From positions 1 through 64,000 of the forward strand of contig JAEKNN010000063.1 in NCBI GenBank assembly GCA_016464795.1: a stretch of DNA of 64,000 nucleotides, written 5' to 3'. Of the stretch, positions 40,006 through 48,902 are shown one piece after another; within the stretch, counting starts at the first letter, position 1; each line of letters starts with the position of its first letter. A model generated the notes under the pieces. That model saw only the letters and a list, made by a program, of their open reading frames with translations. It made no database searches and was not told the DNA's origin. The DNA comes from Candidatus Amunia macphersoniae (GTDB lineage Bacteria > Chloroflexota > Dormibacteria > Aeolococcales > Aeolococcaceae). A program made the translations under genes and the position numbers.

Positions 40006-40754
40006 GCCTCGATGACCTGGCGGAAGCCCGCCCGGTGGTCCGGGTAGCGCGGGGTGAAGCCGGGCAGGCGGGGCATCGGCCGCCCATGGGCCGCCAGCTC
40101 GCACATCTCCTGGTGCGGCTCACGAACCACCAGGTGCACCAACCGGCGTGCCACCCCGGGGATGTGCAGCGGTCGCGCTCGCCCCACCTGGTGGGCGAAG
40201 TCGTCCATGAAGTCGGCGAAAGAGGTTGGGCTGCCGTCGGTGACGTAGAGCACCGGGCCGTCCGGCCGGGTGGTCGCGGCCAGCAGCAGCGCCCGGGCGG
40301 CGTCGCTGGTGTGGAGGTGGTGCTGTCGGCAGTCGCGCGCTCCCGCCCAATAGGCGCGGCGCAGCTGGAAGGCGCGACGGTAGGCGCGCAGGTCGCGCAG
40401 CTCAGGTCCATAGACGTAGCCAAGCCGCAGCACCACCGCGCGGCGGTCGCTCTCCAGCACCAGCCGCTCCGCCTCCAGCGCCGCGTCGACGATCGGGCGC
40501 AGCCGTCGGCCCACCTGGCCGCCCTCCTCGGCCGAGCCGAGAAACGCGTAGCTGGCGTGGACCACGAAGCCGCACTTGGTGCGCGCTGCCTCGCCCAGCG
40601 CCCGACGCGTCGCGGCCACCATGTGATCGGCTGCGTTCGGCTTCCAGGCGTGGCCGTCGTGGAGCAGGGTGTTGGGGATCTGCAACGACAGGTTGACCAG
40701 GCTGCGTCCTCGGCCGCCGCCGTGGTCGCGCTTGTTCCACTCGCGCTGGACCAC
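39987..40754 (-). CDS. Degenerate SDR/NAD-epimerase-like protein without the Rossmann glycine motif
   Basis: A 255-aa protein whose C-terminal two-thirds matches extended SDR epimerases (RRAVVLRLGYVYGPELRDL, HHLHTSDAARALLLAATT, VLYVTDGSPTSFADFMDDFA). The usual N-terminal GxxGxxG strand is absent. The frame opens directly after the penicillin acylase stop and has no ATG before GTG 40754. The catalytic YxxxK is also not evident (the expected region reads RRLRPIVDAALEAERLV). So it may bind no cofactor, or be a truncated gene. It overlaps the next gene by 19 bp. Confidence 0.65.
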   Translation of the reverse strand: MVQREWNKRDHGGGRGRSLVNLSLQIPNTLLHDGHAWKPNAADHMVAATRRALGEAARTKCGFVVHASYAFLGSAEEGGQVGRRLRPIVDAALEAERLVLESDRRAVVLRLGYVYGPELRDLRAYRRAFQLRRAYWAGARDCRQHHLHTSDAARALLLAATTRPDGPVLYVTDGSPTSFADFMDDFAHQVGRARPLHIPGVARRLVHLVVREPHQEMCELAAHGRPMPRLPGFTPRYPDHRAGFRQVIEAWQQPS

Positions 40755-40841
40755 CTGGCCGAGCTCGCTGCGCTGTCCTGTCAGAACCAGTTCCGTGGCC
40801 AGCCCTCCGGGTCGACGCAGGTCATCGGCAAGGGGGCCAGT

Positions 40842-43724
40842 CTACGTTCGCCGCCTCCTGTGCAGCAGCGCCGCCATCACCGCGCTGGGCACGATCAGGA
40901 GGAGCGGTGCCGCCGGCACCTCGGCGACGTCGGCCGCCGGGGTGCCGGTGAACTCGACCACCTGCTGGAAGGTCGGCCGGTTCTGCCAGGCGATGTTCGG
41001 CTGGGTGGCGATCCCCACCGCCGCGAAGTGGATGGAGTCCAGCGCGGGCAGCGACGACCCCGCCGTCTTGGTCTCTGTGTTGTTGGTCCACGACGGGACA
41101 TCGGTCGAGCTGTTGGCGCTGACCATGGCGTTGTAGGTGTCGAGCAGGGCCTTGTCCAGGGCGGCGGCACAGTCGCTCAGGCCATTGGCACCGCACAGCC
41201 GTGACGTCGTGTCTGTGGTGAACGGCTGGTCGACGTGACCGCCGCTGTATTGAACCAGCGCCTTGAGGACTTGGCTCTGCAGGCCGCTGTAATAGGACGA
41301 GCCACCACGGCCGGTCTGATCCGGGTTCTGGCTGAACCCCTCGGGCACGACTGTGTAGGCCGACGGAAGTCCCAGCTGAGTGCCGACTCCCCCCGCGGCG
41401 AAGATGTTGTCGAAGAGCGCGCGAACCACGCGCGGGTAGAGCTCGTCCATGATCACCACAGCTGCCGTGTGGGCGTACTGCGTGTCGCCAGGCTGCCCCT
41501 TGATTCGCAGCGCGCCCGTGTTCAACCAGCTGTGCAGGGCGGCGAGCATGGCCTGGACTCCCGCCGGCTGAGCGCTCGCGGGGACGGCTGAGAGCAGCTG
41601 GGGAAGCACAGTGGTGCCGAGCAGGTCGACAGCTGCCGCCTGCTCCATCGCTGACACCAGGTTGGCGCGCGTCAGCCGTCCGCCGTGAGCGCCGAGCTGC
41701 GCGCCGATGGCCCGTTGCAGCGACTGCACCCGCTGCACTGGCCCGTAGGTGTAGTTGTCGTCGGCAGCTCCGAAGCCGGGGGCAGGCTTGTTGTTCCAGC
41801 TGGTCATGTACCCGGTCGGCGAGCCGACCGCGTGGGGGTGATCGTTGTACGCGAGGAATCCCTGCCACTCGGCATCACCGGTGCCCCACGCCGGCAGGTT
41901 GGGATCGACACCGGTGGCGCGCAGCGGGTCCAGCCCCGATTGGTAGTAGGCGATGTCGTTGCTGTCCGCATAGAACCAGTTGAAGGTGTACTGGATGCTG
42001 CCGGCGCCCTGCATGAACGACGCCGGGTCGTGGGTGTACGACGGGCGATTCCACCTCAGGAATCCCACCCCCGAGTCGACCTCGTGGTTGTAGGTGCTGC
42101 GATGGTTGACGATGGCGACCGGTGCGTTGTCAACGGTGGTCCAGCCCTGCACCACCCCGTGCACTGTGTAGTACACGTCGTGGGTGATGACCATCGGCGT
42201 GCCAACGCCCCCGGGCTTGGGGAAAGCAGTCTCGGTGAACTGCGTTTGCTCCATCGCTCTGCACACGCCCTTGTAGAGGTAGCTGGTTCCCTGTGCCGCC
42301 GGGGCGCCGCCATTGGGATCACACACCTTCTCGGCGACCTGATCGACGTTGTCGGTGTTCGCGGACGTCGCCGACCACGCGAAGTCGCGACCACGGCCGA
42401 GCTCGATGATGAAGTTGGTGCCCGGGAAGGCGACGCCCTGGGCGTCGAAGTCGGGGGCGTGCATATCCTCCTGCATGAGGATCTGCGGGGTGTAGTAGCT
42501 CACCTGCGGGCCCATCACCGCGATCGGATGGCCGTCGGCGCTGTGGGCGCTATCGACCAGCAGCGCGTTGCTCATCTGTGCGGGCAGCGTGAGCAGGCTC
42601 TGGAGGATGGTGAGCGCGGGCAGGCTCGGCGGGGTCAGGCTGCACCTCGGGGTGGTGTCGGTGGGTCCGCCGGTGAGCGTGGCACTGTCGACCAAGGCCA
42701 CCTTGGTGGGGTCCACAGTGCCGGTGCGCTCGTAGGGGAACGGTGTGGGAATGGTGGTCGGCGCGGCCGGGTCGCTCTGCTCTTTGACGTCGCTGAAGAT
42801 CGAGTGCGCAGCCGGCTCGCCGACCTGTGCCTTCAGGTAGCGCAGCAACGCGGCGTTGTGGGTCTCATTGCCGCCGCCCTTGCCGAAGATGCCCCCGACT
42901 AGGGTGGCGATGTCGATCACGTCGGTCGCCTGCCACATCGCGGGTGCACCCAGCGCGGCCGCGTAGTCGGCGGGGAGAAGCGCGAGATTGGTCCGGGTGG
43001 CCGTGATGTATGCGTTGATGCCGCCCACGTACGAGGTGGCGAAGCTCTTCAGCTCGGCGCCGAGCGTGCCGTACTGAGTTGGCAGCGCGTCGAGCTGCGC
43101 CTGCTTCTGGGCCAGCGTGTAGCCACCCAGCAGGAGGGAGTTGTGGTCCATGTGCTCATCGGCGCACGACGGGCCCAGGAACTCGGAGAGGTTGCCAGCG
43201 CCGTAATGGCGAAGCACGTCCATCAGGAAGAGCCGGTCCTCGGCTGCCGCGTACCCGGCGCCGTATGCGAGCGACACGCGATCCTGCGCGTAGATGTGGG
43301 GGACCTCGTGGCTGTCGCGGTAGATCACCACCGGCACCGTGGCCGACGGGGTCTCGGTGCGCGACGGTTGCCCCTGGATGCCGAAGGACTCGTCGTTGAA
43401 GTAGTTGGGCAGCTGCGCGTCGGTGAGCCCGCCGGCGTTGTAGAGGAGGTTCTGGTACTTGGGGAGCTGGTCTGCCGCCCCCGCAGGGCGGGTGCCACTG
43501 GCCTCGAAGGCGGCGATGTCGATGGCGTTGTAGAGGCCATGCTCACCGGGAGGGAGGATGCTGAGCACGTTGCCGCCCGAGAGGTCGTTGAGCTGGTAGG
43601 TGGGCGGAGTCGGCGTCCACGTGTCGGCCCGCGCAATCGAGGTGCTGGCGGTCAGCGCCAGCAGCGCTGTGGCGGCGGCGATGAGGCGCCTCGTATGGCC
43701 GCGCCGCGAGTGATTCGATCGCAT
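40842..43724 (-). CDS. Secreted penicillin-acylase-family amidase with PEP-CTERM-like anchor
   Basis: A 960-aa Ntn-hydrolase precursor. The signal peptide ends near ARADT. Alpha-chain motifs are VPVVIYRDSHEVPHIYAQD and AYGAGYAAAEDRLFLMDVLRHYGAGNLSEFLG. The nucleophile serine that autocleavage would expose is Ser385 in QMSNALLVDSAHSADGHPI, and HRSTYNHEVDSG and NFIIELGRGRDFAWSAT follow. These enzymes cleave acyl amides such as penicillins or acyl-homoserine lactones. The C-terminus EVPAAPLLLIVPSAVMAALL then RRRR is a VPxAP box, helix and basic cluster, as in the 890-aa protein at 8137-10809. It is first of the minus-strand cluster. Confidence 0.85.
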   Translation of the reverse strand: MRSNHSRRGHTRRLIAAATALLALTASTSIARADTWTPTPPTYQLNDLSGGNVLSILPPGEHGLYNAIDIAAFEASGTRPAGAADQLPKYQNLLYNAGGLTDAQLPNYFNDESFGIQGQPSRTETPSATVPVVIYRDSHEVPHIYAQDRVSLAYGAGYAAAEDRLFLMDVLRHYGAGNLSEFLGPSCADEHMDHNSLLLGGYTLAQKQAQLDALPTQYGTLGAELKSFATSYVGGINAYITATRTNLALLPADYAAALGAPAMWQATDVIDIATLVGGIFGKGGGNETHNAALLRYLKAQVGEPAAHSIFSDVKEQSDPAAPTTIPTPFPYERTGTVDPTKVALVDSATLTGGPTDTTPRCSLTPPSLPALTILQSLLTLPAQMSNALLVDSAHSADGHPIAVMGPQVSYYTPQILMQEDMHAPDFDAQGVAFPGTNFIIELGRGRDFAWSATSANTDNVDQVAEKVCDPNGGAPAAQGTSYLYKGVCRAMEQTQFTETAFPKPGGVGTPMVITHDVYYTVHGVVQGWTTVDNAPVAIVNHRSTYNHEVDSGVGFLRWNRPSYTHDPASFMQGAGSIQYTFNWFYADSNDIAYYQSGLDPLRATGVDPNLPAWGTGDAEWQGFLAYNDHPHAVGSPTGYMTSWNNKPAPGFGAADDNYTYGPVQRVQSLQRAIGAQLGAHGGRLTRANLVSAMEQAAAVDLLGTTVLPQLLSAVPASAQPAGVQAMLAALHSWLNTGALRIKGQPGDTQYAHTAAVVIMDELYPRVVRALFDNIFAAGGVGTQLGLPSAYTVVPEGFSQNPDQTGRGGSSYYSGLQSQVLKALVQYSGGHVDQPFTTDTTSRLCGANGLSDCAAALDKALLDTYNAMVSANSSTDVPSWTNNTETKTAGSSLPALDSIHFAAVGIATQPNIAWQNRPTFQQVVEFTGTPAADVAEVPAAPLLLIVPSAVMAALLHRRRRT

Positions 43725-43961
43725 GTGGTGACCCCCTGCTCAGCACAGACGATCGCCGGGCGGGGTTTCTTGCGGCCGGCGAGACCCGCCCGCACCATCG
43801 CGAGCAGTCATACCACCGGGGCCCGGCGATCCAGCTTGATCCGAAGGAGCGGCCGACATGCCTCGGCGCCCATCTGCATTTGTGGTCGCGTCGACCCCTC
43901 TTCGGCGGCGTGAAACGCTTGTGGCTGGCGAAGAGCCTCCCCGAATTGACAGAGTAGGTGG

Positions 43962-44702
43962 ATGCCGGATCACTATGGTGCGGGTTTTTTCGGGGAGCGC
44001 GAGGCGGCGGCCTACGATGATCTGACCGCCGACATGTTTGACGCGGCGGTGGTCACGCCAGTGGTTGCGACACTCGCGGACCTGGCTGGCCACGGTCGAG
44101 CGTTGGAGCTGGGGATAGGCACGGGGCGGATCGCGCTGCCCTTGGCAGAACGTGGGGTGCCGGTCCATGGGATCGATGTGTCGGAAGCGATGGTTGCCAG
44201 GCTTCGCGCCAAACCCGGCGGCCGGGAGATCGATGTCAACATCGGCGACTTTGCGACGACCCGTGTCGACGGGTACTTCTCACTGGTCTACCTGGTCTTC
44301 AACACGATCTTCAACCTGATCACCCAGGATGAGCAGGTCGCCTGCTTCCAGAACGCCGCCGCGCACCTCGAGGCGGGTGGCAGCTTCGTGGTCGAGCTCA
44401 CCGTCCCTGACCTGCAGCGAATTCAACCGGGCCAGGACATCTCGATGATCGGCGTCGATGCACGCTCGATGTCGTTTGATGTCTACGACGTCGTCACCCA
44501 GCGCTTGACCTCGCATCACTTCGTGATCAGCGGGGACAGAATCTCTTCGTACCCGGTGGAAGGCCGTTATGCGTGGCCTGCGGAGCTCGACCTCATGGCC
44601 CGCCTTGCCGGTTTGAGGCTGCGCGAACGCTGGGGTGGATGGAAGCGAGAGCCCTTCACGAGTCTCAGTCGCTCGCATGTCTCCATCTACGAGAAACCCT
44701 GA
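43962..44702 (+). CDS. Class I SAM-dependent methyltransferase
   Basis: A 246-aa small-molecule methyltransferase. Motif I is GRALELGIGTGRIALPLAERG, then VHGIDVSEAMVARLRAKP (post I), IGDFATTRVDGYFSLVYLVFNTIFNL (motif II-III) and AHLEAGGSFVVEL. An AGGTGG ribosome-binding site precedes ATG 43962 and a TTGACA-like box overlaps it. The substrate is not predictable. It stands alone before a tRNA gene on the other strand. Confidence 0.85.
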   Translation: MPDHYGAGFFGEREAAAYDDLTADMFDAAVVTPVVATLADLAGHGRALELGIGTGRIALPLAERGVPVHGIDVSEAMVARLRAKPGGREIDVNIGDFATTRVDGYFSLVYLVFNTIFNLITQDEQVACFQNAAAHLEAGGSFVVELTVPDLQRIQPGQDISMIGVDARSMSFDVYDVVTQRLTSHHFVISGDRISSYPVEGRYAWPAELDLMARLAGLRLRERWGGWKREPFTSLSRSHVSIYEKP

Positions 44703-44753
44703 CTGGCCGCGGCGGACCAGCTCTGCGGTGCGTGCCGGCGGTATTCAAACAGG

Positions 44754-44830
44754 TGGTACCCGCTGAGGGATTCGAACCCACGACCAAGGGATTAAGAGTC
44801 CCCTGCTCTGACCAGCTGAGCTAAGCGGGC
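44754..44830 (-). tRNA. tRNA-Lys (CTT anticodon), CCA encoded
   Basis: The minus strand folds as a full cloverleaf. The 7-bp acceptor pairs GCCCGCT with AGCGGGT. The D-arm has AGCTCAGCTGGTCAGAGC, and the anticodon loop is CTCTTAA with CTT at positions 34-36. The T-loop is GTTCGAATC. A discriminator A is followed by an encoded CCA (44754-44756). Confidence 0.96.
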
Positions 44831-44843
44831 GCAGCCATGGATT

Positions 44844-45638
44844 CTACTGGCCCGCCCGCGCCGGCCCCACGCCCCGGCCCACCCGTCCCGTGCGGCGCTG
44901 GTGGGACAGCCAGATCATCGACCGTCGCTGCTGGCCGAGCCGCGCCCGCCACCCCGGCGGCCGAGGCGCGATCCCGTACCGCGGTGACGTCGTCCCCGCC
45001 TCCAACGCCTCACGCAGCCCGGCGGCGCTGGCGCCCTCGAACACAGTCACCACCCGGCCAATGTCGTTGGCCCCGAAATGGCTGTCGCCGGCTCCCAGGG
45101 CCGCTCCGAGCTGCTCTCGGTGGGCGGCGTAGTACTCGTCGAGCCGCTTCCACGTCCCCGGCAGCACGGGCGCTGTGTGGCGAAGCTCGATCCCGTCCAC
45201 CGTCCGGGTGTCGAGGAGCGCGTCCAGCCGTCCCGGCGACATCGAGGCGAAGTACGTGGGCATGAACGGGTGGGCCACCACGGCCAGGCCGCCCTGGTCG
45301 TGGATGGCGTCGACGGTGTCCTCCGCCGACATGTGCATGCGGATCTGTCTCTCGATGAACAGCGCCACGATGTGCGTGCCCGGCGGGAACACGCAGGTCA
45401 CCTCCTCCCCGCGCACCACCTCGACGCCCAGTTCGGCGCCGACGTCCACCGCCTCAGACAGGTCGCCGATGGTGTCGTGGTCGGTGACGCAGACCACCGT
45501 CAAGCCCGCTGCGGCAGCAGCACGGACCAACGCGGCCGCGGTCACCATGCCGTCGCTCGCCAGGGTGTGAGCGTGCACCTCGGCAGCGCTGTGCCCGGGA
45601 GGCAGCTCGACGCGCTGCGGGCTGGTCGCCTCAGGCAA
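44844..45638 (-). CDS. PHP-domain phosphoesterase
   Basis: A 264-aa metal-dependent phosphoesterase of the PHP superfamily. Metal ligands are visible in EVHAHTLASDG (HxH), VTDHDTI (H-D), EEVTC, VVAHPF and GDSHFG. The family includes nucleotide and histidinol phosphatases such as RNase AM-type TrpH proteins, which it resembles most in length. TTG 45638 is the inferred start. It overlaps the TGA of the PAP2 gene by eight bases and lies about 20 codons before the first conserved strand. The 3' end is 14 bp from the tRNA. Confidence 0.8.
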   Translation of the reverse strand: MPEATSPQRVELPPGHSAAEVHAHTLASDGMVTAAALVRAAAAAGLTVVCVTDHDTIGDLSEAVDVGAELGVEVVRGEEVTCVFPPGTHIVALFIERQIRMHMSAEDTVDAIHDQGGLAVVAHPFMPTYFASMSPGRLDALLDTRTVDGIELRHTAPVLPGTWKRLDEYYAAHREQLGAALGAGDSHFGANDIGRVVTVFEGASAAGLREALEAGTTSPRYGIAPRPPGWRARLGQQRRSMIWLSHQRRTGRVGRGVGPARAGQ

Positions 45639-46560
45639 CCGCGCGCTCCGCCTCCGGTGTCGGCGGCACCTCGATGAGGGCGCGCTCCTGCAGGACACCG
45701 ATGCGCGGCACTGCCAGCTTGATCATCACCCACCACGCCCCCGCAGCCAGCGCCACTCCGGCGATGACGTCGACCACGTAGTGCTCACCGAGGAACACCA
45801 CGCTGAACCACACCAGCACGCACCACGCGAATGCGATCCACGCGGCGTGCGGGTAGACGCGTCGCATGGCCAGGAATCCGAGGAACGGGAAGGCCGCGTG
45901 TAGCGATGGGAAGGCGGCCACCGGGTTGGGGTTGAGGTCGTGGTAATAGGGGGACACGGCGCTCGGCAGGGTCGTGCCGATGATCTTCTCGAAGCCACCG
46001 ATCACCCCCTGCTGCTCCGCGTACCACGGTGGCGCAGTCGGCAACAGAAGAAAGAACACGAAAGCCACCAGCGCCATGGCCATCAAGGCCATGGTGAAGC
46101 GCACGAACTGAACGCGGTCGACGAGCCACAGCACCATGCCCACCGCCAGCGGGAACACGAAGTGGCAGAAGTACACCACCGTTGCCGCGTACGACAGCAC
46201 CCGTCCCAACATGCCGACGTTGAGTGCCTGCTGCAGCGCGGCGGTTGGCAGGTGACCAGCGAACAGGGTCGTCTCGATGCGGGCCAGGTCGGCCACGTGG
46301 GGAGTGAAGTCTGTCTCCACCGCTATGCCGCGCATCGCCTCCCAGCCGAGGAAGATCACCACGAACGGCACCCAGTCGCGAAGGAAACCGAAAAAACGTC
46401 CGCTCAGCACCGCGACGGGGATCAGCAGAAAGAGCAGGTAATCCGGGGAGACGCTGATCCCGCGCCAGATGAGGATCCCCGCCACCGCCACCAGGTAGGC
46501 CAGCGAGATGACCACCAGCGGGCCGGGACGGCGGACACGACGGAGCATCTGCGAGGTCAC
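45631..46560 (-). CDS. PAP2/Aur1-type membrane phosphatase or inositol-phosphotransferase
   Basis: A 309-aa polytopic membrane protein of the PAP2 superfamily. The phosphatase signature is in AAFPSLHAAFPFLG and GEHYVVDVIAG. The upstream helix region (GWEAMRGIAVETDFTPHV) and the LPTAPPWYA motif are those of the Aur1/inositol-phosphorylceramide-synthase-like branch. It would dephosphorylate lipid phosphates or transfer a head group on the outer membrane face. It is in an overlapping pair with the PHP gene. Confidence 0.85.
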   Translation of the reverse strand: MTSQMLRRVRRPGPLVVISLAYLVAVAGILIWRGISVSPDYLLFLLIPVAVLSGRFFGFLRDWVPFVVIFLGWEAMRGIAVETDFTPHVADLARIETTLFAGHLPTAALQQALNVGMLGRVLSYAATVVYFCHFVFPLAVGMVLWLVDRVQFVRFTMALMAMALVAFVFFLLLPTAPPWYAEQQGVIGGFEKIIGTTLPSAVSPYYHDLNPNPVAAFPSLHAAFPFLGFLAMRRVYPHAAWIAFAWCVLVWFSVVFLGEHYVVDVIAGVALAAGAWWVMIKLAVPRIGVLQERALIEVPPTPEAERAVA

Positions 46561-46676
46561 ATCGGAGCCAAGTCTACGCGGCGCCCCGCCCTGACTTTCT
46601 GCCGGCGGTTGAGAATCTGCTGAGAAGTGGCCGTCAACTCGCAGCCATCGCTCTGAGCCGCTCCTATACTCGCGCG

Positions 46677-47375
46677 GTGACCGAGACCACTCGGGTGCTG
46701 GTGGTCGACGACGAGACCGGCATTCGCGATTTCATTTCGCTTGGCCTGCGCCACGAGGGGTTCGAGGTGGAGACGGCCGCCGACGGCCACGCCGGCCTGC
46801 GCGCGGTCGACGACTTCAAGCCGCACCTGGTGATCGTCGACCTGATGATGCCACGGCTTGACGGCTGGGAGATGTGCAAGGCCATCGCCGGTGACCGCAG
46901 CCGCGGCGTGATCATCCTCAGCGCCCGCGATGAGACCGGCGACCGCATCCAGGGCCTCGAGCTTGGCGCCGACGACTATCTGGTCAAGCCCTTCGACTTT
47001 GGTGAGCTGCTGGCCCGCATCCGCGCGGTGCTGCGGCGGCGCAACCCATCGCTGGCGCGTGTGGTTCGCGCCGGCGACCTGTCCATCGACACCGCCACGC
47101 GTGAGGTCACCGCCGGCGACCGCCTGCTGAGCCTCTCGGCGCGCGAGTTCGACCTGCTCCTGTACCTTGCGGTCAACGCCGACCAGGTGCTGCCGCGCCA
47201 GCGCATCCTCGATGAGGTCTGGGGTTTCAACTTCTTCGGCGACGAGAACAACGTCGAGGTGTACGTCCGCTATCTGCGCCAGAAGCTCGACGACGTCGAC
47301 CATCAGCGCATCCAGACAGTCCGCGGCGTCGGCTATCGTCTGCACGCGGTTGCCCCGTCCGTCCGCGAGGACTGA
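46677..47375 (+). CDS. OmpR/PhoB-family response regulator
   Basis: A 232-aa two-component regulator. The receiver has the acidic pair VVDDETG, the phosphoacceptor aspartate in LVIVDLMMPRLDGWE, the threonine/serine switch IILSARDE and the lysine DYLVKPFD. The C-terminal winged helix has LSAREFDLLLYLAVN and NNVEVYVRYLRQKLD. GTG 46677 is the start. It precedes its sensor kinase by 30 bp. Confidence 0.95.
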   Translation: MTETTRVLVVDDETGIRDFISLGLRHEGFEVETAADGHAGLRAVDDFKPHLVIVDLMMPRLDGWEMCKAIAGDRSRGVIILSARDETGDRIQGLELGADDYLVKPFDFGELLARIRAVLRRRNPSLARVVRAGDLSIDTATREVTAGDRLLSLSAREFDLLLYLAVNADQVLPRQRILDEVWGFNFFGDENNVEVYVRYLRQKLDDVDHQRIQTVRGVGYRLHAVAPSVRED

Positions 47376-47405
47376 CCCACGAACCGCTTCGCCTTCCTGC
47401 GCAGC

Positions 47406-48902
47406 GTGCGCTGGCGCCTGACTCTCGTGTACGTCGCCCTGATCGCGGTGCTCCTCGCCGGTCTCGGTGGGTATGAGTACGTCTCGTTGCGCCAGAGCCT
47501 CGTCGCCGCGAGGGTCACCGCATTGCAGGACGACTACGCGACCGCGCGCACCCTTCTGCAGCGCTCGACAGCGCCCGCGGTGCGTGGCGCACGCATCCTC
47601 TGCGCGACCGACGCCGGCATCGATCTCGTCGGCCGCGTCGTGGCCAGCACCGCGGCCAACGTGTCGGGCCACACGGTCGCTGTGGTGGTGTACGACCGCG
47701 CCCTTCAGCCGGCCGCTCAAGCGCCCAGCGACACGGCACTGCCGCACCTCGACCCGGCGGGCCTGCAGACCGCGCTGGGAGGGGTGCGCAGCAGCCCCCA
47801 GGTGGTCACCGGTGTGGGCGGACACGACCAGCTGGTGGTCGGCTTTCCGATTCGCACCGGCGTTGCCACAGGCCGTGTCTGCGGCGTGGCGCAGCTGTCA
47901 ACCACGATGGCGCCGCTCGAGGCGGTGCTCAACGATGAGCTCGGTCTGCTGGCCGCAGGGGGGATCGCCGTGCTTGTGCTGGCTCTGCTCGCCGGCCTGC
48001 TTCTCACCGGTCGGGCGCTGCGTCCTCTCCGGCGCCTCACCGAAACCTCCCAGCAGCTCGCTGGTGGCGACCTCCGAGCCCGCAGCGGCGTGGAGAGCCG
48101 CAAGGACGAGGTGGGAATGCTGGCCCGGTCCTTCGACGACATGGCCTCCCGCATCGAACAGTCATTCGCGATCCAGCGCGAGTCCGACCAGCGCACCCGG
48201 CGCTTCATCGCTGACGCATCGCACGAGCTGCGCACCCCGCTCACCGCGATCATGGGCTACATCGACATCATTCGCCGCGGGGCCACCCCCGACCCGGTGG
48301 CGCTGGACGCCGCTCTGGCGGCGATGGGTCGCGAGGCCGACAGGATGCGCGCCCTGGTGCTCGACCTGCTCACCCTGGCGCGGCTCGACGCCACGCCACC
48401 CTCGGTGCCACAGCCAATCGATCTCAGCACACTCGTGGTCAGCCATCTCGATGACGGCGTTCCGGGGATGCCTCCGCAGGTGACTCGCGAGCTGAGCGAG
48501 CCGGTTCATGCCAGCACCGACCGCAACGCGATGGACACCATCATCCGCAACCTCCTGGTCAACGCCTGCAAGTACGCACCGGGCGCGCCGCAGACGTGGC
48601 GGACCTGGACCGAGGGCGGCCGGGCCTGGATGTCGGTGCGCGACGAGGGCCCGGGCATCGCGTCGCCCGACCTTGCTCACGTCTTCGAGCGCTTCTATCG
48701 CGGTGAGAAGACACGTGCCCGCGAGGAGGGTGGCAGTGGGCTCGGCCTGTCGATCGTGCAAGGTCTGGCCCGAGCCCACGGCGGCGACGTCAGCGTCGAC
48801 AGCCACGAGGGGATGGGCACCGTCGTCACGGTCTGGTTCCCGGCAGCCAATCCCACGCCGCCGGCGGACATCCCGCCGCCGCCACCTGCGCCTACAGGTT
48901 GA
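47406..48902 (+). CDS. Sensor histidine kinase (HAMP-HisKA-HATPase)
   Basis: A 498-aa membrane kinase. Two helices (about 8-27 and 178-200) flank a roughly 150-aa outer sensor domain. A HAMP domain (TGRALRPLRRLTETSQQL) follows. The phosphorylated histidine is in ADASHELRTPLTAIMG, and N, G1 and G2 boxes are in IIRNLLVNACKYAP, VRDEGPGI and GSGLGLSIV. A Pro-rich tail ends the protein. It phosphorylates the preceding regulator; the stimulus is unknown. The 3' end overlaps the convergent ccdA gene by 11 bp. Confidence 0.93.
   Translation: MRWRLTLVYVALIAVLLAGLGGYEYVSLRQSLVAARVTALQDDYATARTLLQRSTAPAVRGARILCATDAGIDLVGRVVASTAANVSGHTVAVVVYDRALQPAAQAPSDTALPHLDPAGLQTALGGVRSSPQVVTGVGGHDQLVVGFPIRTGVATGRVCGVAQLSTTMAPLEAVLNDELGLLAAGGIAVLVLALLAGLLLTGRALRPLRRLTETSQQLAGGDLRARSGVESRKDEVGMLARSFDDMASRIEQSFAIQRESDQRTRRFIADASHELRTPLTAIMGYIDIIRRGATPDPVALDAALAAMGREADRMRALVLDLLTLARLDATPPSVPQPIDLSTLVVSHLDDGVPGMPPQVTRELSEPVHASTDRNAMDTIIRNLLVNACKYAPGAPQTWRTWTEGGRAWMSVRDEGPGIASPDLAHVFERFYRGEKTRAREEGGSGLGLSIVQGLARAHGGDVSVDSHEGMGTVVTVWFPAANPTPPADIPPPPPAPTG

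Noticed and set aside
38471-40423. 650-aa frame overlapping the MFS/spermidine-synthase-like gene and the SDR
   Set aside because: Arg/Gly/Ala-rich out-of-frame reading; the two real genes have recognisable motifs in other frames.
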